Source: Geomesophilobacter sediminis (GTDB taxonomy: Bacteria; Desulfobacterota; Desulfuromonadia; Geobacterales; Geobacteraceae). Taken from it: a stretch of DNA of 64,000 nucleotides. Made by a program: the position numbers and the translations under genes. The DNA lies in assembly GCF_016458275.1 (NCBI RefSeq), contig NZ_JAEMHM010000005.1, positions 62,001 to 126,000 on the forward strand. Direction: 5' to 3'. The notes beneath the pieces are model-generated. The model saw only the letters and a program-made list of their open reading frames with translations, searched no databases and was not told where the DNA came from. Position 1 is the first letter of the stretch. Every line of letters begins with the position of its first letter. This document shows positions 27,272 to 35,554 of the stretch, piece after piece.

Positions 27272-28264
27272 ATGGCCGAAAAACCCAAGCTGGCGATATA
27301 CTGGGCCGCCTCCTGCGGTGGCTGTGAAATCGCGTTTGTAAATCTGCACGAGCGATTCCTCGACGCCGCCGCGGCGTTCGATCTCGTTTTCTGCCCCTGC
27401 CTCCTCGACACCAAACGGCGGGAGGTCGAGGCGCTCCCCGACGGAAGTATCGCGGTCACCCTCTTCAACGGTGCCATCCGGACCGAGGAAAATGCGGAAA
27501 TGGCGCGGCTGCTCCGCAAGAAGTCCCGCCTTTTGATCGCCTTCGGCTCCTGCGCCCACGAAGGATGCATTCCCGGGCTCGCGAACCTCTCCGGCACCGA
27601 CCAACTTTTGCGCACCGTCTTTTTGGACAATCCCACTCTCGACAATCCCCAAGCGATCCTCCCCGCGGCCATCAGCCCGGTTCCCGAGGGAGAGCTGACT
27701 CTCCCGCCGCTTTTGGATCGGGTCCGCACCCTCGCCCAGGTGGCCCGGGTCGACTACGCCGTCCCCGGCTGCCCTCCCGAACCGGAGCGGATCTGGGAGG
27801 TGGTGGAGACCCTGGCCCGCGGCGGCGAGCTTCCCCCGCCCGGGTCGGTAATCGGGGCCGGCACCCTGTCGGTCTGCGACGATTGCGCCCGCAAGAAGGG
27901 AGACAAGCGGGTGGAACGGATCTACCGCACCTTCGAGAAGTGCCCCGAGCCGGAAACCTGCCTTCTGGAGCAGGGCTTTATCTGCATGGGAATCGCCACC
28001 CGCAGCGGCTGCGGCGCCCCCTGCCCCGACGCCAACATGCCCTGCACCGGCTGCTACGGCCCCCCGGAAGGGGTCGCCGACCAGGGAGCCGCGATGGCGT
28101 CGGCGCTCGGATCGATCCTCGACCCCGGAGACTGCCGTGGCTTGAACGAGGAGGAGATCGCCCAGCGCGTGGCGTCGCTTGTCGATGCCCTCCCCGACTA
28201 CGCCGGGACCTTTTACAAGTACAGCCTGGCCGGCTCCATCCTGGGCGGGAGGGTGCGCCGATGA
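27272..28264 (+). CDS. mvhG: [NiFe]-hydrogenase small subunit, MvhG type
   Basis: 330 residues from the ATG at 27272 (ACGAGGG upstream; the longer frame begins within the intergenic repeat). The first cluster ligands are in WAASCGGCE (Cys15, Cys18), with FGSCAHEGC, VPGCPPEPE and later cysteine groups (CDDC, CTGC) that carry Fe-S clusters for electron transfer. No Tat signal, so it is a cytoplasmic group 3 enzyme (F420-non-reducing/methyl-viologen-reducing type). It overlaps the large subunit gene by 4 bp (ATGA). Confidence 0.93.
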   Translation: MAEKPKLAIYWAASCGGCEIAFVNLHERFLDAAAAFDLVFCPCLLDTKRREVEALPDGSIAVTLFNGAIRTEENAEMARLLRKKSRLLIAFGSCAHEGCIPGLANLSGTDQLLRTVFLDNPTLDNPQAILPAAISPVPEGELTLPPLLDRVRTLAQVARVDYAVPGCPPEPERIWEVVETLARGGELPPPGSVIGAGTLSVCDDCARKKGDKRVERIYRTFEKCPEPETCLLEQGFICMGIATRSGCGAPCPDANMPCTGCYGPPEGVADQGAAMASALGSILDPGDCRGLNEEEIAQRVASLVDALPDYAGTFYKYSLAGSILGGRVRR

Positions 28265-29745
28265 ACCGCATCTCGATCGATCCCATCACCCGGCTGGAAG
28301 GGCACGGCAAGATCGACATCTTCCTGGACGAGGCGGGCGACGTCGCCAACACCTACTTCCAGGTCCCGGAACTCCGGGGTTTCGAGCAGTTCTGCGTGGG
28401 ACGCCTGGCCGAGGAGATGCCGGTAATCACCAACCGGATCTGCGGCGTCTGTCCTGAGGCGCATCACATGGCGGCAACCAAGGCGCTCGACGCCCTGTTC
28501 GGGGTGGAACCGCCGCAGGCGGCGCACAAGGTGCGCGAGCTTCTCTACAGCGCCTTCTTCGTCACCGACCACACCACCCATTTCTATGCCTTAGGGGGGC
28601 CGGACTTCATCATCGGCCCGGACGCCCCGCCCGCGGAGCGAAACCTCCTCGGGGTGATCCGCAAGGTCGGGCCGGAGATCGGGCGCCAGGTGATCGACTG
28701 CCGGGCCCGCAACCACCACGTGATCAAGACCGTGGGGGGGCGCGCCATCCATCCGGTGGCCGGGCTTCCCGGGGGATGGAGCCGCCCGATCACCAAGGCG
28801 GAACGGGACGAGATCGCCGCCATCGCGGAAAAAAACGTCCAGTTCGCCCGGTTCACGCTCAAGCTCTTCGACGACCTGGTCCTTAAAAACCCGCAACACC
28901 TCGACCTCATCACCTCCGAGGCCTATACCCACCGCACCTATTACCTGGGGGTGGTGGACCCCGCCAACCGGGTGAACTTCTACGACGGAAAAGTCCGCGT
29001 GGTCGCCCCGGACGGCGCGGAACTCATGCAGTACCACCCGAGCGACTACGCCGCGGAGATCGCGGAGCGGGTCGAGCCGTGGAGCTATCTGAAGTACCCG
29101 TACCTCAAGCGGGTCGGCTGGAACGGTTTCACCGACGGAGCGGAGAGCGGGGTCTATGCCGCCTCTCCCCTTGCGCGCCTGAACGTCTCGGACGGCATGG
29201 CGACGCCGCTCGCCCAGGAGGAGTTCGAACGTTTCTTCGAGACGCTGGGAAGCACCCGGGTGGACGGCCGGTACACGCCGGTGCACTTCCGCCTGGCGAC
29301 CCACTGGGCCCGGCTGGTGGAGCTTCTCTATGCCGCGGAGCGGATGCGCGAGCTGGCCCTGGATCCGGAGATCGTCTCGCCCAAGCTGCGGGCCGAGCCG
29401 GGTCCGGTCACCGGGCGCGGCATCGGCTGCGTGGAGGCGCCGCGCGGCACCCTCACCCACCACTACGAGGCCGATGCGCGCGGTGTGCTCACCCGGGTCA
29501 ACATGATCGTCGGCACCACCAACAACTACGCCGCCATGACCATGTCGGTGCGCCGGGCCGCCGAGTCCCTCATCAGCAAGGGAAGGGTCGAGGAAGGGAT
29601 CCTGAACCGGATCGAGATGGCCTTTCGCCTCTACGATCCCTGTCTCTCCTGCGCCACCCACGCCGCGGTCGGGAAGATGCCGCTCACCCTCCGGATCCGC
29701 AGCGCGTCCGGCGCGGTGATCCGCACCATCGTGAGGCAAGGATGA
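28261..29745 (+). CDS. mvhA: [NiFe]-hydrogenase large subunit, MvhA type
   Basis: 494 residues. The nickel ligands are in RICGVC (Cys61, Cys64) and in DPCLSCATH near the C-terminus. The roughly 25-residue tail after that histidine (starting AAVGKMPLT) is the part normally removed by the maturation protease, which is encoded next. It oxidises H2 and passes electrons to MvhG. The start overlaps the small-subunit stop (ATGA), and the end overlaps the protease start in the same way. Confidence 0.95.
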   Translation: MNRISIDPITRLEGHGKIDIFLDEAGDVANTYFQVPELRGFEQFCVGRLAEEMPVITNRICGVCPEAHHMAATKALDALFGVEPPQAAHKVRELLYSAFFVTDHTTHFYALGGPDFIIGPDAPPAERNLLGVIRKVGPEIGRQVIDCRARNHHVIKTVGGRAIHPVAGLPGGWSRPITKAERDEIAAIAEKNVQFARFTLKLFDDLVLKNPQHLDLITSEAYTHRTYYLGVVDPANRVNFYDGKVRVVAPDGAELMQYHPSDYAAEIAERVEPWSYLKYPYLKRVGWNGFTDGAESGVYAASPLARLNVSDGMATPLAQEEFERFFETLGSTRVDGRYTPVHFRLATHWARLVELLYAAERMRELALDPEIVSPKLRAEPGPVTGRGIGCVEAPRGTLTHHYEADARGVLTRVNMIVGTTNNYAAMTMSVRRAAESLISKGRVEEGILNRIEMAFRLYDPCLSCATHAAVGKMPLTLRIRSASGAVIRTIVRQG

Positions 29746-30278
29746 AAACGGTCGTGGTGGGACTGGGGAATCCGATCCTGACCGACGACGGGGTCGGCCC
29801 GGCGGTGGCCCGCCTGCTCCGGAGCCTCCCCGCAGCGGCCGAAATCCACGTGACCGAAGCGTACGCGGGGGGATTGCGGCTGATGGAGGCAATGGCCGGC
29901 TTCGACCGCGCGGTGATCGTCGACGCCATGCAGACCGGGGGAAGGCCCGGGACGGTGCGGCGGATCAACCCGGAGGAGCTCTCCGGGACCCGGAACCTCC
30001 TCTGCACCCACGATGCGGATCTCCCCACCGCACTGGCGCTGGCCCGCAGTCTCGGCCTTGCGGTCCCCGATCTCGTGGAGGTGGTCGGCATCGAGGCGGA
30101 AGAGGTCGAGGCATTCGGCGAGGAGCTGACCGAAAAGGTCCGCGCGGCGCTGCCGCTTGCCGTGCAGACGGTCCTGGAACTGGTAATTCCCTTCTCGCAA
30201 GCGGGAACGCAGGGCTGCGACGGACCGGGCATGCCGGCCGAAGCTTCAGCGAAGGTGGGTGAGGGGTCTAAGCGATGA
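29742..30278 (+). CDS. Hydrogenase maturation endopeptidase (HyaD/HoxW family)
   Basis: 178 residues. It begins MKTVVVGLGNPILTDDGVG, the family signature with an acidic residue that binds nickel, followed by DAMQTGG and CTHDADLP. It cleaves the C-terminal tail of the large subunit after nickel insertion. It overlaps mvhA by 4 bp and hdrA by 4 bp. The last 25 or so residues (after VIPFSQ) look like an added low-complexity tail. Confidence 0.93.
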   Translation: MKTVVVGLGNPILTDDGVGPAVARLLRSLPAAAEIHVTEAYAGGLRLMEAMAGFDRAVIVDAMQTGGRPGTVRRINPEELSGTRNLLCTHDADLPTALALARSLGLAVPDLVEVVGIEAEEVEAFGEELTEKVRAALPLAVQTVLELVIPFSQAGTQGCDGPGMPAEASAKVGEGSKR

Positions 30279-32230
30279 AAACCGGCGTCTATTTCTGTAA
30301 CTGCGGGAGCAACATCGCGGAAAAGGTCGATCCCGAACGGCTCCGGGAGGCGCTGGAGCGCTCCGGGGCGGAGATGGCGTGGTTCAGGACCCATCCCTTT
30401 CTCTGTTCCGAGGAAGGGAAACAGTTCCTGGAGCAGGAGCTGCGCGAGGAGATGCCGGACCGGGTCGTCCTCGCCGCCTGTTCGCCGCGCGAACACGAAG
30501 GGACCTTCCGCCGCGTCCTGGCCGAGGCGGGGATGAATCCGTACCTGATGCAGATGGTCAACCTGCGCGAGCAGATCGCCTGGGTCACCGCCGATCCGGA
30601 ACAAGCGGTCGCCAAGGCGGCTGCCGCGGTTAACGGTGCCCTCAGGCGGGTGGCGCTCCACGAACCGCTGGAAAAAAGCGAGCTCGAGGCCGCGCCGGAG
30701 GTCCTGGTGGTCGGAGCCGGACCGGCCGGGCTCAAGGCGGCGCTCACCCTCGCCGATGCGGGTAGACGGGTGACCCTGGTGGAAAAGAGCCCGGTGATCG
30801 GCGGACTGCCGGTGCGCTACGAGGAGCTCTTCCCCAACCTGGAGTGCGGCCCGTGCCTGCTGGAACCGGTCATGGGAGAGCTTTTGCACGGAGACAAGGC
30901 CGAGCTGGTGGAGATCCTGACCCTGTCCGAGGTGAGCGAGGTGGCCGGCTCGTTCGGCAACTTCCTGGTCAAGATCCGCCGGCGCCCGCGCTACGTCGAC
31001 CCGGTGCAGTGCATCGGGTGCGGCGAATGCGCCGCGGCCTGTCCGGCGACGCTCCCCAACCCTTACAACGGCGGGATGGATGAGCGCAATGCGATCGATT
31101 TCGCCTTCACCGGCGGGCTCCCCAGCGTCCCCTATCTCGATCCGTCCGCCTGCACCCGCTTCACGGCAGGGTCCGACTGCGAGGCCTGCCGGGCCGCCTG
31201 CCCGATGGGACCGGAGCTGGTCGTTTTCGAGGAGCAGGAAGAGATCGTGGAGCGGCGGGTGGGAGCGGTGGTCCTGGCGACCGGGGCGACCCTGTACGAC
31301 TGTTCCGGGTTCCCGAATCTCGGCTACGGCAGCTGCCCGGACGTAAAGGACGCCTTGGAGTTCGAGCGGCTCATCGCCTCCACCGGCCCGACCGGCGGCG
31401 AGGTACTCACCTCGGCAGGGAAAGCGCCGGCTTCGGTTGCCATCGTGCACTGCGTCGGCTCCCTGGACGACGCCCACCGTCCCTACTGCTCCGGGATCTG
31501 CTGCAGCTACGCGTTCAAGTTCAACAAGATCCTGCAGGAAAGACTCCCGGAGGCCAAGATCCATCACCTCTACCGGCAGCTGGTCGCGCCGGGCAAGGAG
31601 GAGTTCCGCCTGCAAAACAGCGCCCGGGAGTACGCCGGGGCGCAGTTTCACCGCTACGACCGCCTCGCCGAGCTTGAGGTCGTGGTCGATGGCGGGCAGA
31701 AGCTCCGTCTTGCCGGCGGGGAACTGGTCGATGCCGAACTGGTCGTGCTCTGCCCGGCGCTGGTGCCCAATCCCGATGCGGAAAAGCTCGCGGCACTTTT
31801 GGACCTGCCGCTGGACGGCTTCGGCTTCTTCGAGGAGCTCAACGGCCGGATCGACGCGACGCGCAGCAAGCTGCGCGGGGTCTACCTCGCCGGCACCTGC
31901 CAGGGGCCGACCGACATCCGCGGGGCCGCCACCCAGGGGGCCGGCGCCTGCGGCGCCCTTCTTTCCGAGCTGGTCGAAGGACGCACCATCGAGCTCGATC
32001 CCTGCATCGCATCGGTCGATGCCGAGCGCTGCGCCGGTTGCCGGGTCTGCGCGCGGGTCTGCCCGTTCCGCGCGATCGGGTTCGACGCGGAACAGGGGAC
32101 CTCGGAGGTGAACCCGGTGCTCTGCCGGGGGTGCGGGACCTGCGTTGCCGCCTGCCCGATGAAGGCGATCCGCGGGAACCATTTCACCGACGCGATGATC
32201 GAGGCCGAACTGGAAGGGGTGCTGGCATGA
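30275..32230 (+). CDS. hdrA: HdrA-like FAD/iron-sulfur protein (heterodisulfide reductase subunit A)
   Basis: 651 residues. An N-terminal GVYFCNCGSN motif is followed by the FAD-binding VLVVGAGPAG at 143-152 and several Fe-S motifs: CIGCGECAAACP, a Cys-rich insert (CTRFTAGSDCEACRAACP), CAGCRVCARVCP and CRGCGTCVAACP. HdrA is the flavin bifurcation hub that splits hydrogenase electrons between ferredoxin and a second acceptor. In this operon HdrB and HdrC are missing, so the second acceptor must be something else or be encoded elsewhere. It overlaps its neighbours by 4 bp on each side. Confidence 0.94.
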   Translation: MKTGVYFCNCGSNIAEKVDPERLREALERSGAEMAWFRTHPFLCSEEGKQFLEQELREEMPDRVVLAACSPREHEGTFRRVLAEAGMNPYLMQMVNLREQIAWVTADPEQAVAKAAAAVNGALRRVALHEPLEKSELEAAPEVLVVGAGPAGLKAALTLADAGRRVTLVEKSPVIGGLPVRYEELFPNLECGPCLLEPVMGELLHGDKAELVEILTLSEVSEVAGSFGNFLVKIRRRPRYVDPVQCIGCGECAAACPATLPNPYNGGMDERNAIDFAFTGGLPSVPYLDPSACTRFTAGSDCEACRAACPMGPELVVFEEQEEIVERRVGAVVLATGATLYDCSGFPNLGYGSCPDVKDALEFERLIASTGPTGGEVLTSAGKAPASVAIVHCVGSLDDAHRPYCSGICCSYAFKFNKILQERLPEAKIHHLYRQLVAPGKEEFRLQNSAREYAGAQFHRYDRLAELEVVVDGGQKLRLAGGELVDAELVVLCPALVPNPDAEKLAALLDLPLDGFGFFEELNGRIDATRSKLRGVYLAGTCQGPTDIRGAATQGAGACGALLSELVEGRTIELDPCIASVDAERCAGCRVCARVCPFRAIGFDAEQGTSEVNPVLCRGCGTCVAACPMKAIRGNHFTDAMIEAELEGVLA

Positions 32231-32682
32231 AAAACGTCGAGGTGGCCATCGAACAGGGGGGCGCTGCGGCGGCAGAAACCTTCCAGCCGCGCATCGTCGG
32301 CTTTCTCTGCACCTGGTGCTCCTACGCCGGGGCCGATCAGGCGGGGAGCTGCCAGCTCGAGTATCCCGCAAACGTCAGCATCGTCCGGGTCATGTGCACC
32401 GGCCGGATCGACCCGGAGTTCGTGCTCAAGGCGTTTCGCGCCGGGGCCGACGGGGTGCTCGTCCTCGCCTGCCATCCGGGGGACTGTCACTACAAGGAAG
32501 GGAACCTGCGGGCGGCGCAGCGCCACGCCGTGCTGGTGCGGCTTTTGGAGCAGATGGGGATCGAGCGGGAAAGGTGCCGGTTCGACTACGTCTCGGCCGG
32601 CGAAGGGGAAAAGTACGCGCAGGTGATCAGCGAAGTCGTGTCGAGTGTCGCGGCGCTCGGCCCGTTATCCATCAACAGCTAG
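32227..32682 (+). CDS. mvhD: MvhD-like [2Fe-2S] hydrogenase delta subunit
   Basis: 151 residues with cysteine motifs GFLCTWCSYAGAD, VRVMCTGRIDPEFVLKAF and LACHPGDCHYKEGN. These are the hallmark of MvhD, which carries a [2Fe-2S] cluster and wires the hydrogenase to HdrA. Start at 32227 overlaps the hdrA stop (ATGA). Confidence 0.93.
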   Translation: MKNVEVAIEQGGAAAAETFQPRIVGFLCTWCSYAGADQAGSCQLEYPANVSIVRVMCTGRIDPEFVLKAFRAGADGVLVLACHPGDCHYKEGNLRAAQRHAVLVRLLEQMGIERERCRFDYVSAGEGEKYAQVISEVVSSVAALGPLSINS

Positions 32683-32691
32683 GAGGAAAAG

Positions 32692-32913
32692 GTGGCCCTA
32701 CATCAACTCGACGCACGGGGGCTGAAATGTCCGCAGCCCACATTGAAGGTAACCATACTGGCGGTGAAGATGCAGCCGTCCGACATCCTCGAAGTCGTGG
32801 CGGACTGCCCGACCTTCGAAAAAGACGTGCGCGACTGGTGCGCCCGCACCAGGAAGACCCTGCTCTGGATCAAACCGGAAGGTACCGCCAAGCGCTGCCA
32901 GATCCAGTTCTAA
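32692..32913 (+). CDS. tusA: TusA-family sulfur carrier protein
   Basis: 73 residues from the GTG at 32692, just after an AGGAGGAAAA site. The sulfur-binding CPQP motif is at 13-16 (LDARGLKCPQPTLK), plus further cysteines at C-terminal positions that are not universal. TusA proteins carry persulfide sulfur. As the last gene of a hydrogenase/HdrA operon it suggests that the electrons or sulfur of this complex are linked to a thiol or persulfide partner. Convergent with kdpE copy 1, 22 bp apart. Confidence 0.9.
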   Translation: MALHQLDARGLKCPQPTLKVTILAVKMQPSDILEVVADCPTFEKDVRDWCARTRKTLLWIKPEGTAKRCQIQF

Positions 32914-32935
32914 AGCGGGCTGCGTCGGTTGCCTC

Positions 32936-33640
32936 TTATTCCTCATCTTTGAGACGGTACCCCACCCCCGGCTCGGTGACGATCCAGCGCGGCCGCGACG
33001 GGTCGGGCTCGACCTTGCGCCGCAGGTTGCTGATGTTCACCCGGAGCACGTGGGGCTGCTCGACGTAGGCAGTCCCCCAGATCTGCTTCAGGATCTGGCT
33101 GTGGGTGAGCACCTTACCCGCGTGGGACGCCAGCAGCCGCAAGAGGTCATACTCGGTCGGGGTGAGCTGCACCTCCACGCCATCGACGGTGACCCGGCGC
33201 CGGGGCAGGTCGACGCAAAGCGCGCCGATCTGAAGCACCGGATCGGGGACCTGCTGCAGCGAGCGGCGCAGGGCCACCTTGATCCGGGCCATCAACTCCC
33301 CGATACCGAACGGTTTGGTGAGGTAGTCGTCGGCACCGGCGTCCAAAGCCCGCACCTTCTCGTCTTCCCTTTCGCGCACCGAAATCACGATGATCGGGAC
33401 CTGGGACCACTCCCGGATGCGGCGGATCACCTCGACACCGTCCAAATCCGGCAGCCCCAGGTCGAGAAGGACCACATCCGGGCGCAGCGACACCGCCGCG
33501 GCAAGCGCCGCGTGGCCGTTCTCCGCCTGGTGCACGGCATATTCGCCGTTATCAAGCGCGGTCTTCAAAAAGCGCTGGATCGCCGTCTCGTCGTCCACCA
33601 CCAGAATCTTCGGAAGGCTCCCCCCCGCTTCACCTGTCAT
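32936..33640 (-). CDS. kdpE: KdpE-type response regulator, copy 1
   Basis: 234 residues. Receiver (VDDE, phospho-acceptor in LLDLGLPDLDG, KPF) and an OmpR/PhoB winged helix ending in WGTAYVEQPHVLRVNISNLRRKVEPD. It is closely similar to copy 2 at 37909-38601. It lies downstream of a KdpD-like kinase and the KimA-like transporter, separated from the kinase by a REP element. It would bind tandem 11-bp direct repeats such as those described for the 65-bp module. Confidence 0.9.
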   Translation of the reverse strand: MTGEAGGSLPKILVVDDETAIQRFLKTALDNGEYAVHQAENGHAALAAAVSLRPDVVLLDLGLPDLDGVEVIRRIREWSQVPIIVISVREREDEKVRALDAGADDYLTKPFGIGELMARIKVALRRSLQQVPDPVLQIGALCVDLPRRRVTVDGVEVQLTPTEYDLLRLLASHAGKVLTHSQILKQIWGTAYVEQPHVLRVNISNLRRKVEPDPSRPRWIVTEPGVGYRLKDEE

Positions 33641-33803
33641 CCGCTCTCCCCCTACGCCAATTCCCTGTTGGCATCCCGTTATCGCCTGTTCCCTCTGTGG
33701 GAGCGTCTTTCCAGGCGCGATCCGCCGAAGGCGGTGACTCTATACCAGAGAAACCCCGTCCTCACTCCCCCCCAGGTTGCCAACCGCGACCGCCGTACCT
33801 ACG
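33641..33803. repeat. REP-like element inside the kinase/regulator unit
   Basis: One full-length element on the plus strand at 33696-33738, with one T replacing C in the stem (GCGTC...GGCGC). It separates the sensor kinase and regulator genes. Confidence 0.8.
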
Positions 33804-35333
33804 CTACGCCTCCCGCACCGGCAGGGATACGCTCACCTCCAGCCCCCCTGCAGCGCCGTTTCGCGCCCGGATCTCCCCGCCGTGCGCCTCGACGATCCCT
33901 TTGCAAATGGATAGCCCCAGCCCCGTCCCTCCCGCACCTTCCGGCACCGGTATCCGGTAGAACTTGTCGAAGATCCGCCCCAGGTCCGCCTCGGGAACGC
34001 CCGGCCCGCAATCGGAAACGGTGATCACCAGCGAACCGCCGGCACGCTCCGCGGCAATGGCAACCGGACACCCCTCGGGGGAGTGCTTGAAGGCATTGTC
34101 CAAAAGGTTCACCAGGACCTGGATCATGAGTACCAGGTCCATCGGCACGAGCGGCAGATCGACCGGGACCCGAACGTCGACCTGGCGCCCGGCGGTCTGC
34201 TTCTCCACCGCGGCCAGCGCGCAGCCGACCAGGTCCTGCACGTCGCAGGGCTCGAGGTTCAACGCCACCCCGCCGGACTCCAGCCGGGTCATGTCAAGCA
34301 GGTTTCCCACGAAGCGGTTCAGACGGTCCGCCTCGCCGCGCGCGGTCTCCAGAAGTTCCCGCCGCGCCCCCTCGCCCAGACGCTCCCCCTCTTCCAATAC
34401 GGTGGTGAGCACGCCGGTGATGGTGGCGAGCGGGGTGCGCAGGTCGTGGGAGACCGAATTCAGGAGCGCCCGCTCCAGGCTCTCCCGCGCCTTGTGGATC
34501 TGGGCCTGCTGCGCCTCGCGGGAAAGCCGGATCCGTTCCAGGGCCTGGGCCACCTGCGTGGCATAGGAATCGAGGAGCCGGTTCATCTCCTCGGGCTCCC
34601 GTTCGGCATCGGCGACCTCGATGGCGAGAACGCCAAGCGTGGCGGCAAGCGCCTTGAGCGGGATGAAGACCAGCCGCGACGAAGAGAAGGATTCGGTGCC
34701 GCGGCCGGCGGTGCGGCGGCTGCGGAAACACCAGAGGGCGACGTCGAAATCGGCGGTACCCAGGGGAAGATCGCGACTGGAGGCAGCCACCTCGAGCCGC
34801 TCCTCGACCGGAAGGAATACCGCGACCCGCGCCGCAAGGGTCGCCTCGGCGTTTTTCACCAGGGCCGCGGTCAGCGCGGGGCGGTCCACGGCGGCGGCCA
34901 GCTCGCGGGTGAGGTTGTAGAGGCTTGCGGTTCGGAGTTCGCGCAGCCGGAGCGCCTCGGCGCGCTCCTGGAGCTGGGCCACCAGGGTACTGATCACCAC
35001 CCCGACGACGAAGAGGGCGAAAAAGGTGATCAGGAATTCCTTGTCGGCGATGGTGAAGGAGAAACGCGGGGGAACGAAGAAGAAATCGAAGTCGACGACG
35101 CTGAAGAGAGCGGCGACCACCGCGGGGCGGCGCCCCAGGCGCACCGCGACGAGCACCACGGCCAACAGGTACGGCATCACCATGTTGACCGGCGAGAGGT
35201 ACGGGCGGGCCAGCTCGCACAGACCGGTAGCGGCGGCAACGGTGGCCAGCGCGCCGAAGTACCCGGCGAGTCCGCCGACCGCAGGACGCGCGGCGAGGCC
35301 CGGGGAAAGGTAGGCTCTGGGGTTATCGCTCAT
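33804..35333 (-). CDS. KdpD-like histidine kinase lacking the N-terminal KdpD/USP domains
   Basis: 509 residues. It begins directly at the KdpD membrane block (four helices, with FVPPRFSFTIADKEF as in KdpD), then a GAF-like region, the phospho-acceptor box SVSHDLRTPLATITG and ATPase motifs NLLDNAFKHSP, DCGPGVP and GTGLGLSICKG. The roughly 370-residue N-terminal ATP-binding KdpD domain and the USP domain present in copy 2 are absent, so it is a half-length paralogue that should sense by a different route. It pairs with kdpE copy 1 and sits downstream of the KimA-like transporter. Confidence 0.88.
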   Translation of the reverse strand: MSDNPRAYLSPGLAARPAVGGLAGYFGALATVAAATGLCELARPYLSPVNMVMPYLLAVVLVAVRLGRRPAVVAALFSVVDFDFFFVPPRFSFTIADKEFLITFFALFVVGVVISTLVAQLQERAEALRLRELRTASLYNLTRELAAAVDRPALTAALVKNAEATLAARVAVFLPVEERLEVAASSRDLPLGTADFDVALWCFRSRRTAGRGTESFSSSRLVFIPLKALAATLGVLAIEVADAEREPEEMNRLLDSYATQVAQALERIRLSREAQQAQIHKARESLERALLNSVSHDLRTPLATITGVLTTVLEEGERLGEGARRELLETARGEADRLNRFVGNLLDMTRLESGGVALNLEPCDVQDLVGCALAAVEKQTAGRQVDVRVPVDLPLVPMDLVLMIQVLVNLLDNAFKHSPEGCPVAIAAERAGGSLVITVSDCGPGVPEADLGRIFDKFYRIPVPEGAGGTGLGLSICKGIVEAHGGEIRARNGAAGGLEVSVSLPVREA

Positions 35334-35554
35334 CGCCCCACTTTATTCAATTCCCGGCTCCAGCACAAGACGTTTCGCCAGTAGCAGGGAGTTAGGGGCC
35401 CAGGGGATGCCTCCCCGTACTTCGGAGGGAGCAGATGCCGTCGGCACTTAAGGAGCCATCCCTGTGGGAGCGCCATTCCTGGCGCGATCCGCAGAGGCAT
35501 TCGCGCCAGAAATGGCGCTCCCACAATAGGTCGGTGCCGGCTTCCCCACGCAGA
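35334..35554. repeat. REP-like inverted pair
   Basis: Plus-oriented core at 35463-35489 and minus-oriented core at 35499-35523, both GCGCC/GGCGC stems, in the gap between the transporter and the short kinase. Confidence 0.8.
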
